Origin: Bacillus shivajii
Lineage (GTDB): Bacteria > Bacillota > Bacilli > Bacillales > Salisediminibacteriaceae
DNA length: 64,000 nucleotides
Reading direction: 5' to 3'
Assembly (NCBI RefSeq): GCF_020519665.1
Contig: NZ_CP084703.1
Span: forward strand, 1,736,001 to 1,800,000
The stretch's first letter is position 1; each line of letters starts with the position of its first letter. The notes under the pieces were generated by a model, which ran no database searches, was not told the origin of the DNA, and was given only the letters and a program-made list of their open reading frames with translations. Below, one piece after another: positions 17,050 through 27,890 of the stretch. A program made the position numbers and the translations under genes.

Positions 17050-17820
17050 ATGGATGATTACGTACAATTTATTGACCAAATTAAAAGAAAAACAGGGATT
17101 GATTTATCACTTTATAAAGAAGCACAAATGAAGCGACGATTAACTTCATTAAAAAATAAAAGAGGTTTTCAAACCTTTACTGACTACTTTAACGAATTAA
17201 ATGTAAACCCGGAATTATTTGCTGAGTTTTTAGATCGGATGACGATAAACGTTTCTGAATTTTTTCGAAACCCAAGCAGATGGGAAGCATTGAGTGAGCG
17301 AATATTACCTGAAATGACAAAAGGTAAGAGAAAGATAAAGGTTTGGAGCGCGGCATGTTCGACAGGAGAAGAACCTTATTCTCTCTCCATTTTATTAAAG
17401 AGAGATTACGATCATATGAGTCATGATATTTTAGCTACTGATTTAGATGAAGGGATATTAAAGCGAGCTAAGTCAGGGTTCTATTTAGAGCGTGCATTAA
17501 AAGAGGTAAGAGAAGCAGATTTAAAGCATTCTTTTATAAAAGAAGGAGCAGGTTATCGTGTTAGCGATGATACGAAGCGTGATATAAGGTTTTCAAAACA
17601 TAATTTATTAGCAGATCGTTACGAGGGTGACTTCGATTTAATTATTTGTAGAAATGTATTAATCTATTTTACAGAAGATGCAAAAAATACTGTGTACGAA
17701 AAATTCAGTAATGCATTAAAGCCTGGAGGGGTTTTATTTGTAGGTAGTACAGAGCAAATCTTTAATCCAGAACGATTTAACTTTAAAATGGAAGAATCAT
17801 TTTTTTATCGAAAACAATAA
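17050..17820 (+). CDS. cheR: Chemotaxis protein methyltransferase CheR
   Basis: 256 residues, normal for Bacillus CheR. N-terminal helical domain (1-80, with MKRRLTSLKNKRGF and FLDRMTINVSEFFRNPSRW) then the SAM-binding domain with VWSAACSTGEEPYSLSILL (~99-117) and DLIICRNVLIYFTEDAK (~195-211). CheR methylates glutamates on chemoreceptors to restore sensitivity. Same position between ndk and the chorismate synthase gene as in B. subtilis. ATG start with AAGGAG 11 bases upstream. Confidence 0.96.
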   Translation: MDDYVQFIDQIKRKTGIDLSLYKEAQMKRRLTSLKNKRGFQTFTDYFNELNVNPELFAEFLDRMTINVSEFFRNPSRWEALSERILPEMTKGKRKIKVWSAACSTGEEPYSLSILLKRDYDHMSHDILATDLDEGILKRAKSGFYLERALKEVREADLKHSFIKEGAGYRVSDDTKRDIRFSKHNLLADRYEGDFDLIICRNVLIYFTEDAKNTVYEKFSNALKPGGVLFVGSTEQIFNPERFNFKMEESFFYRKQ

Positions 17821-17921
17821 ATTTAAATTTTCCCCTTGAAAAATGATCGAAGTTCAATCACAATAAAACAAAGTGAATGATTTAACGCATAAAAGTGATA
17901 AAGAAATTGGAGCTGATTTTC

Positions 17922-19094
17922 ATGAGGTTTTTAACTGCAGGGGAATCCCACGGACCGGAGTTAACTGCGATTATAGAAGGAGTCCCTAGTCATTTACCAT
18001 TAACGGAAGATGATATTAATGTACATTTACAAAGAAGACAAAAAGGGTACGGGCGTGGCCGAAGAATGCAAATTGAAAAAGATCGTGTTCGTATTACGAG
18101 TGGGGTGAGACACGGTAAAACTACTGGAGCCCCAATTACCCTTCATGTGGAAAATAAAGATTGGACACATTGGCAAAAGATCATGGGAACAGAGCCGATC
18201 AGTGAAGAAGAAGAAAAAGAAATAAAAAGAAAGTTAACGAGACCACGTCCAGGACATGCGGATTTAAATGGAGCAATCAAATACCGTCATCGTGATATGA
18301 GAAATGTCTTGGAACGTTCATCTGCCCGTGAAACGACAGTAAGAGTAGCCGTCGGTGCAGTTGCTCAAAAAATTCTACAATACTTCGAAATTGAACTTTG
18401 TGGGCATGTTCTTGAAATAGGTGGAATTCGTTCTGAAGAGAGTTCATATAAAAAAATAAGTGAGCTGAAAGAATTAACCGAAGCATCAGAAGTAAGGTGT
18501 CTAGATGAAGAAGCATCTGAAAAAATGAAAGCTGCGATTGATCAAGCGAAAAAAGATGGTGATTCGATAGGGGGGATCGTTGAAGTTGTTGCAACGAATG
18601 TTCCTGTTGGCTTAGGGAGCCATGTCCATTATGATCGTAAGCTTGATGGCAAAATTGCCCAAGCAGTGATGAGCATTAACGCTTTTAAAGGAATTGAAGT
18701 AGGCGTTGGGTTTGAAGCTGCAAGAATGTTAGGAAGCGAAGTTCATGATGAAATTACTTATTCAGAAGCTGAAGGTTTTTCACGTAAGACGAACCGTCTT
18801 GGGGGATTTGAAGGAGGGATGACAAATGGTATGCCAGTTGTCGTTCATGGTGCAATGAAGCCGATCCCGACGCTTTATAAACCTTTACAAAGTGTTGATA
18901 TTGATTCGAAAGAACCTTTTTCAGCGAGTATTGAAAGGTCAGATAGTTGTGCCGTACCTGCTGCAGCTGTTGTATGTGAAGCCGCAGTTGCTTGGGAACT
19001 AGCAAATGGATTTTTAGATAAATTTGGATCAGACACGATGGAAGATATCAAAGATCATTATGAAGACTATCAAAACAAGGTAAGGAATTTTTAA
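17922..19094 (+). CDS. aroC: Chorismate synthase (AroF in B. subtilis nomenclature)
   Basis: 390 residues from ATG 17922, giving the canonical start [15 protein letters not shown]; upstream in-frame ATG 17895 would add nine residues after no ribosome site, whereas GGAG lies nine bases before 17922. Conserved [25 protein letters not shown] and [18 protein letters not shown] are present. It makes chorismate from EPSP with reduced FMN. First gene of the aromatic supraoperon; aroB starts immediately after the stop codon. Confidence 0.97.
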   Translation: MRFLTAGESHGPELTAIIEGVPSHLPLTEDDINVHLQRRQKGYGRGRRMQIEKDRVRITSGVRHGKTTGAPITLHVENKDWTHWQKIMGTEPISEEEEKEIKRKLTRPRPGHADLNGAIKYRHRDMRNVLERSSARETTVRVAVGAVAQKILQYFEIELCGHVLEIGGIRSEESSYKKISELKELTEASEVRCLDEEASEKMKAAIDQAKKDGDSIGGIVEVVATNVPVGLGSHVHYDRKLDGKIAQAVMSINAFKGIEVGVGFEAARMLGSEVHDEITYSEAEGFSRKTNRLGGFEGGMTNGMPVVVHGAMKPIPTLYKPLQSVDIDSKEPFSASIERSDSCAVPAAAVVCEAAVAWELANGFLDKFGSDTMEDIKDHYEDYQNKVRNF

Positions 19095-20189
19095 ATGTCT
19101 GAACCAAATATAACGATTCAATCATCTAGTCATACGTATCCGATATATATAAAGCCTTCGATTCGTTTTCATGTAAAAAGTTATTTACAAAAACAGTTAA
19201 GTGATGAGCCCTCATCGATTTTAATTATTACTGACAATCATGTTGAGAGTCTTTATTTAGATGATGTTCTCCAATCTTTTTCAAACGATAACAATGTTTT
19301 TACGTATGTGATTTCAAGTGGAGAGCAATCAAAATCCCTACAACAGTACGAAAATCTTTTAACATTTGCCTTGCAAAAACAACTTGACCGAAAATCATTG
19401 ATTATCGCATTAGGTGGAGGAGTAGTAGGTGATATTGCTGGTTTTGTTGCATCTTCATATATGCGAGGAATCCCCTTTGTACAGATACCTACAACATTAT
19501 TAGCTCATGATAGTAGTGTTGGAGGGAAAGTAGGAATTAACCATCCATTAGGAAAAAATATGATTGGTGCTTTTCACGCACCAACTCTAGTTTTATATGA
19601 TCCAGAATGTTTACGAACACTCCCAGAAACAGAATGGCGTTCTGGGTTTGCAGAAGTCATAAAGCATGGTTTTATTTCTGATCCTAAGTTATTACAATGG
19701 TTGCTTAATAATGTTCATTCATTTGATTCATTAACGATGGAACAAATGACGAACATGCTCATTGATTCGATATCTGTAAAAGCGAAAATTGTTGAAGAAG
19801 ATGAGCGAGAAAAAGGGGTACGTGCTTTTTTAAACTTCGGGCATACACTTGGTCATGCAATTGAAGGGGAATTAGGTTACGGTGAAATGACGCACGGGGA
19901 AGCAGTCTTAATCGGTATGATGTTTGCACTAGAATTAAGTGAGGAGTATTTTAAAGTATCATTACCGATCAAACCCTTTAAGAACTATGTCAAACAGCTT
20001 GGATATGAAACAAGTGTGCCTAATGTACTTCATCCGTCCGGTTTAATACAACGAATGAAGAGAGATAAAAAGAGTACATACTCTTCCATTCGATTCGTCT
20101 TATTAAAAGATGTTGGATCTCCATCTTTAGAAGAAGTTGATGAAACAATGTTATATACATTGTTAAGTAGAAAGGAGAATGATCATTGA
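19095..20189 (+). CDS. aroB: 3-dehydroquinate synthase
   Basis: 364 residues. NAD-binding LGGGVVGDIAGFVASSYMRG (~97-116) and zinc-ligand region NFGHTLGHAIEGELGYGEM HGEAV are complete. Converts DAHP to 3-dehydroquinate, second shikimate step. Start ATG follows the aroC stop directly, and its TGA overlaps the aroH TTG start, so the three aro genes are tightly coupled. Confidence 0.97.
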   Translation: MSEPNITIQSSSHTYPIYIKPSIRFHVKSYLQKQLSDEPSSILIITDNHVESLYLDDVLQSFSNDNNVFTYVISSGEQSKSLQQYENLLTFALQKQLDRKSLIIALGGGVVGDIAGFVASSYMRGIPFVQIPTTLLAHDSSVGGKVGINHPLGKNMIGAFHAPTLVLYDPECLRTLPETEWRSGFAEVIKHGFISDPKLLQWLLNNVHSFDSLTMEQMTNMLIDSISVKAKIVEEDEREKGVRAFLNFGHTLGHAIEGELGYGEMTHGEAVLIGMMFALELSEEYFKVSLPIKPFKNYVKQLGYETSVPNVLHPSGLIQRMKRDKKSTYSSIRFVLLKDVGSPSLEEVDETMLYTLLSRKENDH

Positions 20190-20569
20190 TACGTGGGATA
20201 AGGGGAGCGACGACAGTAAACAAAAATGACGAAGAAGAAATTTTACAAGCAACGGTTGAATTATTAAAAGATATTACTCAAAAAAATGCCGTTCAACCTG
20301 AGGAAATCTCTCATATTATTATTACAATGACCCAAGATTTAAATGCCACATTTCCTGCAGGTGCTACAAGAATGATAGAAGGTTTTGAACGTGTTCCGGT
20401 TATGTGTGCTCAAGAAATTCCTGTTCCGAACAGTTTACAAAAGTGTATTAGAGTCATGTGTAATGTTAATACAGAGAAAAAACAAGGCGAAATACAACAT
20501 ATTTATTTAAAAGAGGCTGTGCAATTAAGACCAGATTTAACCTTGACAAATAAAAGCGAATCACGATAG
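20186..20569 (+). CDS. aroH: Monofunctional chorismate mutase, AroH type
   Basis: 127 residues from TTG 20186 (overlap TTGA with aroB; AAGGAGAATG upstream). MIRGIRGATTVNKNDEEEI is the AroH N-terminus with catalytic Arg; KCIRVMCNVNTEKKQ and the YLKEAVQLRPDLT end complete the trimeric alpha/beta fold. Converts chorismate to prephenate for Phe and Tyr. Its 3' end contains the -35 box of the trp promoter, as in B. subtilis. Confidence 0.95.
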   Translation: MIRGIRGATTVNKNDEEEILQATVELLKDITQKNAVQPEEISHIIITMTQDLNATFPAGATRMIEGFERVPVMCAQEIPVPNSLQKCIRVMCNVNTEKKQGEIQHIYLKEAVQLRPDLTLTNKSESR

Positions 20570-20572
20570 GAT
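20543..20572 (+). promoter_or_regulatory. trp operon promoter
   Basis: Perfect TTGACA (20543-20548) inside the end of aroH, 18-base spacer, TAGGAT (20567-20572). Transcription should begin near 20579, just ahead of the first triplets of the TRAP site. Confidence 0.75.
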
Positions 20573-20583
20573 AACAATAAGTT

Positions 20584-20693
20584 GAGATGAAAGAAGATTA
20601 GTTTAGTTAAGTTTTATTTAGTTTATAAGATGCTTTTTAGATTAGTTTAGAAAATAAGATGAGTTGAGTTGAGTGAAGTTGAGGAGAGCTGAG
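20584..20693 (+). promoter_or_regulatory. TRAP-binding trp leader, (G/U/A)AG triplet array
   Basis: TAG triplets at 20599, 20604, 20619, 20638, 20643 and 20648 and GAG triplets at 20661, 20666, 20671, 20681, 20686 and 20691, most in strict 5-base register, with AAG filling 20609, 20656 and 20676. An isolated GAG lies at 20584. Two-base spacers are the optimum for the 11-subunit TRAP ring. The first half is all UAG, the second nearly all GAG with an eight-member uninterrupted run. TRAP itself is encoded at 10607-10825. Confidence 0.92.
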
Positions 20694-20750
20694 TAAAAGC
20701 AGTATGTATGAATAAGCATACGTCTGTCTTCTCAGACAGGCGTTTTATTT
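20689..20750 (+). terminator. trp attenuator with competing antiterminator
   Basis: Terminator: CGTCTGTC (20721-20728), loop TTCTCA, GACAGGCG (20735-20742), TTTTATTT. Competing structure: CTGAG (20689-20693, including the last TRAP triplet) with CTCAG (20731-20735), enclosing GTATG (20702-20706) with CATAC (20717-20721). TRAP bound to the last triplets would break this and favour termination. Confidence 0.8.
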
Positions 20751-20847
20751 ATATTCCGCGCTTTAATGCTTTAAATTGATGAAAATACACCTCATTATTA
20801 TATCTCCCAGCTTCAATCACTTAGATTTCTCAGAAGAGGTGAATCAT

Positions 20848-22380
20848 GTGATTGAACAAAATCTACAGCAGTTTGTTAATGATGCCTCAAACTGCAAAAC
20901 TATTCCGATGTCACGAACAATCTTCGCTGACATGACGACCCCTATTCAATTATTTCAATTATTTGATGATCGAGCAGCTTTTATATTAGAGAGCCATGAT
21001 GAAAAATCCATCTGGTCAAACTATTCATTTATAGGAATTGATCCGACACACGTATTGATTGAACATAACGGAAAGTTTTCATTTGAAACAATCGATGGTC
21101 AACAAATTTATGAAAGTGATCGTATGCAGGATATTTGGAACAAATGTCACGATCATTTTCAATTATCTTCAAATATCCCGGACATCCCATTCCCTGGTGG
21201 TGCAGTTGGTTATTTTACATTTGAAGCGTATAGCCTTTATGAGCCAAAAGTTTCTAGAGATGATACAGAAGGTTCGAAAGTCTGTCTATTATTTTGTGAA
21301 ACGATTTTGGCTTTCGACCATGAAAAAGAACAGTTAACGATCATTTATTACAAACAAGTAGGAAGTGAACCGAAAGTAGATTTTTATCACGGGTCTAAAC
21401 ATCTCGAAAATCTAATTGAGAAGATCAAACATGGTTCACCAAATACACCCTCAATCTTTCAATCGGAATCGAGTGTAAATGAGGACTTGTTTCTAAATGT
21501 TCAATCAAATGAAACGAAACATTCTTTTATAGAAAAAGTAAACAAAGTGAAAAAGTATATTGTGGCAGGAGATGTGTTCCAAACTGTGTTATCCCAAAGA
21601 TTTTCCATCCCTGTAAAGTCATCCGGGATTGATTTATATCGTGTGTTGAGAAAGGTAAACCCTTCACCTTATTTATACTATTTACGATTAGGAAGTGAAG
21701 AAATTATCGGAAGTTCACCTGAAAGGCTCGTGAAAATTGAAGCTTGTGGTGAACTGGAAATCCACCCAATTGCTGGAACACGTCCTCGAGGAAAATCAAA
21801 AGAAGAAGATGAAGCTTTAGCTTTAGATCTAAAAAACGATGAAAAAGAAAAAGCGGAGCATCTAATGCTCGTAGACCTTGCAAGAAATGATATCGGAAAA
21901 GTAAGTAAACCAGGTACGGTCCAAGTAAAAGATTTTATGACAATGACTTATTTTTCTCACGTCATGCACTTGATCACTAAAGTATATGGACAGATGAGCG
22001 AAAAGGTTTCGCCATTTGAAGCACTATTTTCATCTCATCCAGCAGGGACAGTATCAGGTGCCCCTAAAGTAAGGGCTGTAGAGATCATTCAAGAGTTAGA
22101 AGAAGAAAAAAGAGGTGTTTATGCTGGAGCCATTGCTTATTGTGGTTGGAATGGTGCGATTGACTCTTGTATTGCAATTCGGACCATGATCCTAAAGGAC
22201 GGGGTTGTATCCATCCAAGCAGGAGCGGGAATTGTTCATGATTCAAATCCTGAAGCTGAGTACGAAGAGACGAAAAATAAAGCAAAGGCCTTATTATACG
22301 CAGTCAAACTTGCTGAAAAAAGGTTTGAACAAGGGGAGGCAGATGAAAATGGAAAATGTGTTAAAGAACTTACTAAATAA
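20848..22380 (+). CDS. trpE: Anthranilate synthase component I
   Basis: 510 residues from GTG 20848, which has AGAGGTG 6 bases upstream; the upstream in-frame TTG/ATG at 20776/20779 lack a ribosome site and would sit in the leader. Tryptophan-feedback region [19 protein letters not shown] is near the N-terminus; catalytic chorismate-binding parts [24 protein letters not shown] and [15 protein letters not shown] follow. Makes anthranilate from chorismate with glutamine amide nitrogen. No trpG is in the operon, so the amidotransferase must be shared from a pabA/trpG gene elsewhere, as in B. subtilis. Its 3' end overlaps trpD. Confidence 0.97.
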   Translation: MIEQNLQQFVNDASNCKTIPMSRTIFADMTTPIQLFQLFDDRAAFILESHDEKSIWSNYSFIGIDPTHVLIEHNGKFSFETIDGQQIYESDRMQDIWNKCHDHFQLSSNIPDIPFPGGAVGYFTFEAYSLYEPKVSRDDTEGSKVCLLFCETILAFDHEKEQLTIIYYKQVGSEPKVDFYHGSKHLENLIEKIKHGSPNTPSIFQSESSVNEDLFLNVQSNETKHSFIEKVNKVKKYIVAGDVFQTVLSQRFSIPVKSSGIDLYRVLRKVNPSPYLYYLRLGSEEIIGSSPERLVKIEACGELEIHPIAGTRPRGKSKEEDEALALDLKNDEKEKAEHLMLVDLARNDIGKVSKPGTVQVKDFMTMTYFSHVMHLITKVYGQMSEKVSPFEALFSSHPAGTVSGAPKVRAVEIIQELEEEKRGVYAGAIAYCGWNGAIDSCIAIRTMILKDGVVSIQAGAGIVHDSNPEAEYEETKNKAKALLYAVKLAEKRFEQGEADENGKCVKELTK

Positions 22381-23365
22381 ACGTACACTTTCAGAGCAAG
22401 AAGCAAAAACACTTGTCGAACAAATGATGGAAGGAGAAATTGAAGACGAACAAGTAGCAGCGATATTATCGGTTCTTCAATTTCGAGGTGAGACCGTGGA
22501 TGAATTAGTTGGATTTGCAAAGGGTATGCAAGAAAAGAGCGTTCAAATAAATCCAAACCAGCTCGTTTTAGATACTTGTGGAACTGGTGGGGATGGAATA
22601 GGGACGTACAATGTTTCAACAGCTGTTGCATTGTTAGTTAGTTCGTTAAACATACCTGTAGCAAAACACGGGAACCGAAGTGTATCATCGAAAACTGGAA
22701 GTGCAGACGTCCTTGAATATTTAGGAATTCCAATTCAAACAACATCTGAAGAGGCCCTTAAACAGTTACAAAGGAATAACCTTTGTTTTCTATACGCTCC
22801 TATCTATCATTCTGCAATGAAGCAAGTTGCCAATGCGAGAAAAAAAATAGGTGTAAAAACGATTTTTAATTTACTAGGTCCTTTAACAAATCCAGCAGGA
22901 GCGACACATCGACTCATCGGTGTATATAGTCGTGAACAAGGTAGGAAAATGGCATTAGCTTCAAAAGATTTAGGGATTAAAAGAGCGCTGTTTGTAACAG
23001 GTTCAGACGGACTTGATGAAATGACGATTACAGGTGAAACTTATGTTACTGAGTTGAAGGACAACAAGATAAGTGAATACACAATAACACCTGAAAGTCT
23101 CGGATTAAAGCGAGGGGAATTACAAAATACACTCGTACAATCCCCACAAGAAAGTGGGAAGTTAATCTTAAATATTTTCCGTAAAAAAGCACCCGAAGAA
23201 GCGACAAACCTCCTTTTAATGAATGCTGGAGCTGCATTGTACATCGCAGGGAAAAGTGAAAGTATTGCTGAAGGAGTTGAAATGGCAAGAGCTAATTTGG
23301 GTGTAAATATATTAGATCATTTAAAAAAGCTTCAACTTGAGAAGAAAGAAGTGATTGCACAATGA
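22349..23365 (+). CDS. trpD: Anthranilate phosphoribosyltransferase
   Basis: 338 residues from ATG 22349, nine bases after the AAGGGGAGG Shine-Dalgarno; ATG 22343, two codons earlier, is in frame but only three bases from it. Overlaps the end of trpE by 32 bases. Phosphoribosyl-diphosphate motif CGTGGDGIGTYNVSTA, KHGNRSVSSKTGSADVLE and the anthranilate-site segment NARKKIGVKTIFNLLGPLTN are intact. Second step of the tryptophan branch. Confidence 0.96.
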   Translation: MENVLKNLLNKRTLSEQEAKTLVEQMMEGEIEDEQVAAILSVLQFRGETVDELVGFAKGMQEKSVQINPNQLVLDTCGTGGDGIGTYNVSTAVALLVSSLNIPVAKHGNRSVSSKTGSADVLEYLGIPIQTTSEEALKQLQRNNLCFLYAPIYHSAMKQVANARKKIGVKTIFNLLGPLTNPAGATHRLIGVYSREQGRKMALASKDLGIKRALFVTGSDGLDEMTITGETYVTELKDNKISEYTITPESLGLKRGELQNTLVQSPQESGKLILNIFRKKAPEEATNLLLMNAGAALYIAGKSESIAEGVEMARANLGVNILDHLKKLQLEKKEVIAQ

Positions 23366-24138
23366 CAATCTTAGATACGATCGTAGAAAAGAAGAAAGAA
23401 GAAGTAGAAAACCTTTCATCTTTCGATACAGATAGTGTTCCTTATCCACATAGGTCGCTTTACGAAGCGCTTAAAGAGCCAAATCGAGATTTAGGTATTA
23501 TTTCTGAAGTAAAAAAAGCAAGTCCTTCAAAAGGGGTTTTGAGTACAGATTTTCATTCAGTAAAGATTGCGGAAGAATATGAACAAATCAATGTTGATGC
23601 AATTTCAGTTTTAACTGACAAATCATTTTTTAAAGGCGATATTAGCCATTTAACGGAAGTGAAAAAGAACGTATCTGTCCCGATTCTTCGAAAGGATTTT
23701 ATTATCGATGATAAGCAAATTTTTGAATCGAAAGCGATTGGAGCTGATGCAATCCTCTTGATTGCTGCAATCTTATCAAAGAAGCAGTTGAAAGAATATA
23801 TGAATATTGCAGAAGAGCAGCACCTAGACGTTCTCGTTGAAGTTCATAATGAACAAGAGTTAGAAGATGTTTTATCTGTAACGACACCGAAGCTTATCGG
23901 GGTAAATAACCGTAACTTGAAGACGTTTGAAACATCAATTGAGACATCGGAAAATTTAAGTGAGTACATTCCAAAGTCATCACTATTTATTAGCGAAAGC
24001 GGGATTCAAACGAGAAATGATATTAATAGATTAAAAGAAATGGGTGCAAACGGAATGCTAGTAGGCGAGACGTTTATGCGTTCAAAAAATAAGAGGGGTA
24101 TTATTGACGAGTGGTTTACTAAGGAAGCAAGTCTATGA
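23362..24138 (+). CDS. trpC: Indole-3-glycerol phosphate synthase
   Basis: 258 residues; ATGA overlaps with both trpD and trpF. TIM-barrel enzyme with the signature [13 protein letters not shown] (~48-60), catalytic lysine in [12 protein letters not shown] (~108-119) and [22 protein letters not shown] downstream. Closes the pyrrole ring of CdRP to indole-3-glycerol phosphate. Stand-alone, unlike the E. coli TrpC-TrpF fusion. Confidence 0.97.
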   Translation: MTILDTIVEKKKEEVENLSSFDTDSVPYPHRSLYEALKEPNRDLGIISEVKKASPSKGVLSTDFHSVKIAEEYEQINVDAISVLTDKSFFKGDISHLTEVKKNVSVPILRKDFIIDDKQIFESKAIGADAILLIAAILSKKQLKEYMNIAEEQHLDVLVEVHNEQELEDVLSVTTPKLIGVNNRNLKTFETSIETSENLSEYIPKSSLFISESGIQTRNDINRLKEMGANGMLVGETFMRSKNKRGIIDEWFTKEASL

Positions 24139-25961
24139 ACCCTTTAATTAAATTTTGTGGAATGCGCACTGAAGAGGATTATAAGAAGGCAGTACATTCA
24201 AAAGCAGACTATATCGGTTTTGTTTTTGTAAAGAGTAAGAGGCAAGTACGAAAAAACGATGTGAAAAAGTGGGTAGAACAGACACCTCCAAAGCAAAAAC
24301 AACGTTTAGTCGGAGTGTTTGTTAATGAAGCGAACGAAACGGTTATTGATATTGCCAATGCTTGTAAATTAGATGTCATTCAATTACATGGGGAGGAATC
24401 CCCGATAGACATTATGTATTTAAAAGAAAGATTGCAAGTAGGTGTATTTAAAACCATTCACCATGATTTGGATGGCCTTCGGAAAATGCAACAATATTGC
24501 GATGTTGCTGACGGTTATGTTGTTGATACAAAAACAACATCTTGGGGAGGAAGCGGGGTTAGCTTTGATTGGACTCAAGTGCCAACTTATACAGATGAAG
24601 CGAAATCTCAAGGTGTACCGTGTTTCATCGCAGGAGGAATTCATGAAAGAAATATTGGCAAATTACATCGCTATAACCCCACAGGAATCGATATTTCATC
24701 AGGGATCGAAACGAATGAACGAAAGGATGAAGAAAAGATGGAAGCAATCACTTCAAAAACGAAACAACAATACACTGCCCCAGATCACGTTGGGAGATTT
24801 GGAGAGTTCGGCGGCAGGTACGTTCCGGAAACGTTAATGTATGCGCTAAGCGAATTAGAAAAAGCGTATGAAAGTGTAAAAAATGATGAGGAATTTCAAG
24901 ATGAATTAATACAAGAATTGAAAAAATATTCAGGTCGTCCGACAGCATTAACGAAAGCGAACAGGTTAAGTGAAAGCTTAGGTGGAGCGCAAATTTATTT
25001 AAAACGTGAAGACCTCAATCATACAGGGGCACATAAAATCAACAATGCGATTGCTCAAGCACTTCTTGCAAAACGGATGGGAAAAACGAAAATCATCGCT
25101 GAAACAGGGGCAGGGCAGCACGGTGTAGCCTCTGCTACAGTCGCTGCAAGGTTCGGTCTATCGTGCAAAGTGTTCATGGGAAAAGAAGATATGAAGCGCC
25201 AAGAATTAAATGTATTTCGGATGGAGTTATTAGGAGCAGAAGTAATTGAAGTAAATAGTGGAGGAAAAACATTAAAAGATGCGACAAATGAAGCAATTCG
25301 CTACTGGGTTTCAAATGTTGAGGACACATTTTATTTAATTGGTTCTGCTGTTGGTCCTCACCCTTATCCTAAAATGGTAAGAGATTTTCAAAGTATTATT
25401 GGTCGTGAAAGTAAGGGGCAGTTTTTAGAAGAACACGGCAACCTCCCAAGTGAAGTGATCGCATGTGTAGGTGGAGGCAGTAATGCAATCGGTATGTTTC
25501 ATCCATTTATCGGCGACGAAGTAAAGTTAACGGGTGTTGAAGCAGCCGGAAAAGGAATTGAGACGAATGAACATGCAGCGACATTAGCGAAAGGTAGAAA
25601 AGGAGTCTTACATGGCTCGTTATCGTATTTAATTCAAGATGACTCAGGTAATATTATTGAGCCTTATTCCATATCGGCAGGGCTAGACTATCCAGGCATT
25701 GGTCCAGAACATGCTCATTTAAAAGAGATCGGGCGGGTAGCATACGAGTCTGTCACAGATGAAGAGGCATTGGATGCATTAAAACTGCTATGTCAGCTAG
25801 AGGGAATTTTACCAGCGTTAGAATCTTCTCATGCACTTGCTTATGCGATAAAAAGAGCAAAACAATTACAAGAGAATGAAAGCTTGCTCGTATGTTTATC
25901 TGGAAGAGGAGATAAGGACGTACAAACAATAAGAGGGGCAATTGGAGGAGATGAGAAATGA
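24135..25961 (+). CDS. trpFB: TrpF-TrpB fusion: PRA isomerase plus tryptophan synthase beta
   Basis: One uninterrupted 608-codon frame. Residues 1-~205 are TrpF: catalytic Cys8 in KFCGMR, Asp131 in [13 protein letters not shown], phosphate site [10 protein letters not shown], and the final helix [12 protein letters not shown]. Residues ~216-608 are complete Trp[20 protein letters not shown] lysine 301 in HTGAHKINN, phosphate loop [10 protein letters not shown] and C-terminal LSGRGDKD. I read every codon from 24660 to 24840: no stop. Usually trpF and trpB are separate in Bacillus. An internal ATG at 24738 after GGATGAAG could also start TrpB alone (407 residues), giving free beta subunit. trpA follows with ATGA overlap. 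Confidence 0.92.
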   Translation: MNPLIKFCGMRTEEDYKKAVHSKADYIGFVFVKSKRQVRKNDVKKWVEQTPPKQKQRLVGVFVNEANETVIDIANACKLDVIQLHGEESPIDIMYLKERLQVGVFKTIHHDLDGLRKMQQYCDVADGYVVDTKTTSWGGSGVSFDWTQVPTYTDEAKSQGVPCFIAGGIHERNIGKLHRYNPTGIDISSGIETNERKDEEKMEAITSKTKQQYTAPDHVGRFGEFGGRYVPETLMYALSELEKAYESVKNDEEFQDELIQELKKYSGRPTALTKANRLSESLGGAQIYLKREDLNHTGAHKINNAIAQALLAKRMGKTKIIAETGAGQHGVASATVAARFGLSCKVFMGKEDMKRQELNVFRMELLGAEVIEVNSGGKTLKDATNEAIRYWVSNVEDTFYLIGSAVGPHPYPKMVRDFQSIIGRESKGQFLEEHGNLPSEVIACVGGGSNAIGMFHPFIGDEVKLTGVEAAGKGIETNEHAATLAKGRKGVLHGSLSYLIQDDSGNIIEPYSISAGLDYPGIGPEHAHLKEIGRVAYESVTDEEALDALKLLCQLEGILPALESSHALAYAIKRAKQLQENESLLVCLSGRGDKDVQTIRGAIGGDEK

Positions 25962-26755
25962 ACCGTCTCGTAGAAGAAACATTTCAGCAAAAAGAAAATA
26001 AATTTATCCCTTATATTATGGCAGGGGACCCGTCGATTGAGGTTTCAATCGACATCGCTTTAACGCTCGAAAAGGCAGGGGCAGATGCCCTAGAATGGGG
26101 CGTTCCGTTTAGTGATCCGCTAGCAGATGGGCCAGTTATACAAAAAGCGGGAACGCGAGCAAGAAACAAAGGCACGAATATAAAAAAAGCGATTGAAGGA
26201 GTAAAAGAAGCAAGAAAGCAAGGCTTAACGATTCCTGTTATTTTATTTACGTATATTAATCCAGTTTTGTCGTTAGGCGAAGAAGAAACTTTAAAGTTGA
26301 TGGTTGAGGCAGATATTGACGGAATCTTGATTCCTGATTTACCAGTTGAAGAAAGTAACAACATTCGTGAACAGTGTAAGTCTTCTAATAAAACATTCAT
26401 TTCTTTAGTTGCTCTTAATTCAAAAGAGCGAATGAAAGAGATTGCTAAAGTAAGTGACGGCTTTTTATATTTTGTTACTTCATACGGTGTAACAGGTACA
26501 CGTGAATCGTTTTCTTCGAAGATCGATGAGGCGATTTCTGAAGTTAAAACTTTAACACACATCCCAGTCATAGCCGGCTTTGGAATCTCACAACGTGAAC
26601 ATGTCCGTTTCTTTCAAGAACGGTGTGATGGTGTTATTGTCGGAAGTGCACTCGTAAAAGTTATTGAAGAGCGGGAAGAAGCATTACAATCTCCTTTTCA
26701 AAAAGAAAATGCCTTAAATCAAATCAAAGCATTTGTACAAGAGCTCATTTCGTAA
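25958..26755 (+). CDS. trpA: Tryptophan synthase alpha subunit
   Basis: 265 residues, start overlapping the TrpB stop (ATGA), with GGAGGAGATG upstream. TIM barrel with catalytic Glu in [17 protein letters not shown] (~46-62), Asp in [13 protein letters not shown] (~127-139), and phosphate-binding [11 protein letters not shown] and [10 protein letters not shown]. Cleaves indole-3-glycerol phosphate and channels indole to TrpB. Last trp gene; hisC starts 41 bases later. Confidence 0.97.
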   Translation: MNRLVEETFQQKENKFIPYIMAGDPSIEVSIDIALTLEKAGADALEWGVPFSDPLADGPVIQKAGTRARNKGTNIKKAIEGVKEARKQGLTIPVILFTYINPVLSLGEEETLKLMVEADIDGILIPDLPVEESNNIREQCKSSNKTFISLVALNSKERMKEIAKVSDGFLYFVTSYGVTGTRESFSSKIDEAISEVKTLTHIPVIAGFGISQREHVRFFQERCDGVIVGSALVKVIEEREEALQSPFQKENALNQIKAFVQELIS

Positions 26756-26796
26756 TAACATAGTACAATAACTGACATGCTTGGAGGAGAATAGAC

Positions 26797-27879
26797 ATGA
26801 GAGTAAAAGAAACAATGTTAGATCTTGTACCATACCAACCAGGGAAACCGATTGAAGAAGTGAAAAGAGAGTTAGGGTTAGAAGAAGTGGTTAAACTCGC
26901 TTCAAATGAAAACCCATACGGGTGTTCGCCTAAAGTTAAAGAAACAATTGAAAAGTCTTTTCAAGACTTAGCAATATATCCTGATGGATATGCAAGACAA
27001 CTACGTGAATCTGTTGCAGAAAAACTAGAGGTAAATGTAACGCAACTAATTTTCGGAAATGGCTCTGACGAAGTCATTCTTATTTTATGCCGATCTATTT
27101 TATCTAAAAATGATAATATTGTAACGGCAACACCTACTTTCCCACAATATCGTCACAACGCAGTGATAGAAGGGACTGAAGTAAAGGAAGTTCCTTTAGT
27201 TGATGGCGTTCATGACCTTGACGCTATGCTTGATGCTATTGATGAAAATACAAAGATGGTGTTTGTTTGTAATCCGAATAATCCAACTGGAACGTATGTC
27301 AATGAAGAACAATTTAAAGCGTTTATCGAAAAAGTACCAGAAGATGTATTTGTTATTAGTGATGAAGCTTACTTTGAGTATGTTGAAGCAAAAGATTACC
27401 CAGAAACATTGCCATTACTGAAACAATACCCAAATTTAATTATTCTTAGAACGTTCTCTAAAGCATATGGACTTGCTTCATTACGTATTGGCTACGGAAT
27501 TGCGAATGAAGAACTAATTAAAGCAGTAGACCCAGGAAGAGAACCTTTTAATACGAACACAATTGCACAACGTGCAGCTCTTACAGCATTAAATGATGAT
27601 CAATTTATTAACGATTGTTATAACAAGAATAGAACGGAAATGAAGAAATATGAAGCGTTTTGCGAGGAGTTTGGATATGATTATTACCGCTCACAAGCAA
27701 ACTTCATTTTAATTGATTTGAAGGTTGCAGGTAGCGAAGTATTTAATCGCCTGCTAAACAAAGGTTTTATTACACGTAACGGTGAAGCACTAGGGTTTCC
27801 AACATCTGTACGAATTACATTAGGAAATGCAGACCAAAATGATCGAATCATTGAAGAATTGAAAAAACTGCATATATAG
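26797..27879 (+). CDS. hisC: Histidinol-phosphate aminotransferase
   Basis: 360 residues, GGAGGAG eight bases before ATG. Class I/II PLP aminotransferase with substrate-site [10 protein letters not shown] (~33-42), [19 protein letters not shown] and Schiff-base lysine in [16 protein letters not shown]. In Bacillus this enzyme serves histidine synthesis and also transaminates prephenate-derived keto acids for Phe/Tyr, explaining its place in the aromatic supraoperon. tyrA starts 11 bases downstream. Confidence 0.96.
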   Translation: MRVKETMLDLVPYQPGKPIEEVKRELGLEEVVKLASNENPYGCSPKVKETIEKSFQDLAIYPDGYARQLRESVAEKLEVNVTQLIFGNGSDEVILILCRSILSKNDNIVTATPTFPQYRHNAVIEGTEVKEVPLVDGVHDLDAMLDAIDENTKMVFVCNPNNPTGTYVNEEQFKAFIEKVPEDVFVISDEAYFEYVEAKDYPETLPLLKQYPNLIILRTFSKAYGLASLRIGYGIANEELIKAVDPGREPFNTNTIAQRAALTALNDDQFINDCYNKNRTEMKKYEAFCEEFGYDYYRSQANFILIDLKVAGSEVFNRLLNKGFITRNGEALGFPTSVRITLGNADQNDRIIEELKKLHI

Positions 27880-27890
27880 GGGGGAAAAAA

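Noticed and set aside
20776-20847. Upstream start for trpE
   Set aside because: No ribosome site at 20776/20779; GTG 20848 has AGAGGTG at correct distance and gives normal TrpE length.
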